The position numbers and the translations under genes were made by a program. A DNA stretch of 5,174 nt from Bacteroidota bacterium (lineage in GTDB: Bacteria; Bacteroidota; Ignavibacteria; Ignavibacteriales; Ignavibacteriaceae), in NCBI GenBank assembly GCA_030706105.1, contig JAUZPC010000233.1:1-5174 (forward strand), given 5' to 3'. This document shows, piece after piece, positions 4,626 through 5,174 of this stretch. Within the stretch, counting starts at the first letter, position 1. Every line of letters begins with the position of its first letter. The notes below the pieces were generated by a model that had not been told where the DNA came from, ran no database searches, and saw only the letters and a list, made by a program, of their open reading frames with translations.

Positions 4626-5174
4626 TTATAACAGCCCTAAAGCTTTCAGGCATTGCTTAGTATATTCTATTCTGTCCGGGAAAATGGTTTTTCCATCCAT
4701 TGTATTAATATTCAAAGCAAAAAAATAGACGTTGTTGTTTTGTTCCAGATAGCCGACAAACCAACCGAAATATTTGCCGTCAGTTAATCCCATGCCGGTT
4801 TTAGCTCTAAGTACGTATTTCTCTGTTTTTTCGTTAATCATAATATCTTTAACAAGTTCCTGATTTTTTATAGAAACAGGGAGCTTGTTAAAATATAATT
4901 TCTTTAGGAATTCGATTTGCTCATTTACGCTTATCCTGATATTGCCATCCAGCCAAAAAGCTCTTTTTCCGCCGTTTGCTTTTCTATTCCCATAATTAAA
5001 CAGTGTATAATATTTTTGCATGGTTTGGGGGCCGGCACGTTTTGCCAGTTCAATATAATACCAAACTACTGAATTTTGAAAAGCAGATTTGAGCGAATGG
5101 TCCTGGTTCCAAACGTTGTAACTGTTTTTTGGTCCATCCCATTTGATAATAAAAGAGGTATCGGGAATAACTTT
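4626..5174 (-). CDS. bla: Class D (OXA-type) beta-lactamase, C-terminal 182 codons (N-terminus beyond the right edge)
   Basis: Class D beta-lactamases are periplasmic serine enzymes that hydrolyse penicillins and related drugs. The frame is open from the window edge to TAA at 4626-4628. Visible landmarks, numbered from the first visible codon, are KWDG (11-14), S-V-V (35-37, the SxV motif), Y-G-N (61-63), FWLDG (73-77, Trp equivalent to OXA-10 Trp154), KTG (125-127) and GWFVGY (137-142). From recall of the family, the segment from NYGN through RISVNEQIEFLKKLY and NNVYFFALN follows OXA-10 closely. The S-x-x-K motif with the nucleophilic serine and carbamylated lysine should lie within the missing part, roughly 80 residues judging by OXA-10. 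The ATG at 5021 gives a 131-residue frame but is internal: it matches the conserved MQKY after helix ELAKRAG, and the SxV motif lies upstream. All visible motifs are intact, so the gene looks functional. No integron, insertion sequence or other resistance gene is nearby. Confidence 0.93.
   Translation of the reverse strand, partial: KVIPDTSFIIKWDGPKNSYNVWNQDHSLKSAFQNSVVWYYIELAKRAGPQTMQKYYTLFNYGNRKANGGKRAFWLDGNIRISVNEQIEFLKKLYFNKLPVSIKNQELVKDIMINEKTEKYVLRAKTGMGLTDGKYFGWFVGYLEQNNNVYFFALNINTMDGKTIFPDRIEYTKQCLKALGLL

Noticed and set aside
5019..5021. ATG at 5021 as start of the beta-lactamase
   Set aside because: The frame continues upstream with KWDG and SxV motifs of class D enzymes, so this Met is internal.

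Overview
The window is AT-rich DNA of the Bacteroidota/Chlorobiota type, most likely from an Ignavibacteria-like bacterium. The best evidence is the protein at 2523-4307. It ends in a type IX secretion (T9SS) type A sorting domain with the NYPNPFNPST signature. The PVELSSFTA... linker before that domain is very common in Ignavibacteria secreted proteins. Weak or absent Shine-Dalgarno sites before most genes fit the same group. The lineage is inferred from family knowledge; no marker gene is present.

Layout, left to right. All recognisable genes lie on the minus strand. Positions 1-258 hold the first 86 codons of a voltage-sensor-type ion channel whose C-terminal part is outside the window. 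Positions 259-838 have no convincing gene. They contain a relatively GC-rich pair of hairpins (363-408), a perfect 7-1-7 palindrome (539-553) and a 17-base match to the T9SS gene. At 839 on the plus strand is a stub: a signal peptide that stops almost at once and looks frameshifted in a T run. Positions 996-1508 encode a small exported TPR protein. A strong hairpin terminator (1696-1723) follows the SnoaL/NTF2-like protein at 1745-2197. Another hairpin terminator (2443-2476) follows the large secreted beta-helix T9SS cargo protein at 2523-4307. That gene also has a good candidate promoter and a small leader hairpin. Positions 4626-5174 hold the C-terminal 182 codons of a class D (OXA-type) beta-lactamase. 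The reading frame stays open to the right edge, so its N-terminus and SxxK active site lie outside the window.

The genes do not form an obvious pathway. Gaps of more than 200 bases and separate terminators suggest mostly single-gene transcription units: a membrane channel, an exported TPR protein, a small NTF2-fold protein, a T9SS-exported surface protein and a periplasmic beta-lactamase. I see no mobile element, CRISPR array, tRNA or rRNA, and no convincing undescribed system. The points most worth a second look are the edge-truncated OXA enzyme, whose first visible ATG is not its start, the plus-strand signal-peptide stub, and the structured 360-640 block.
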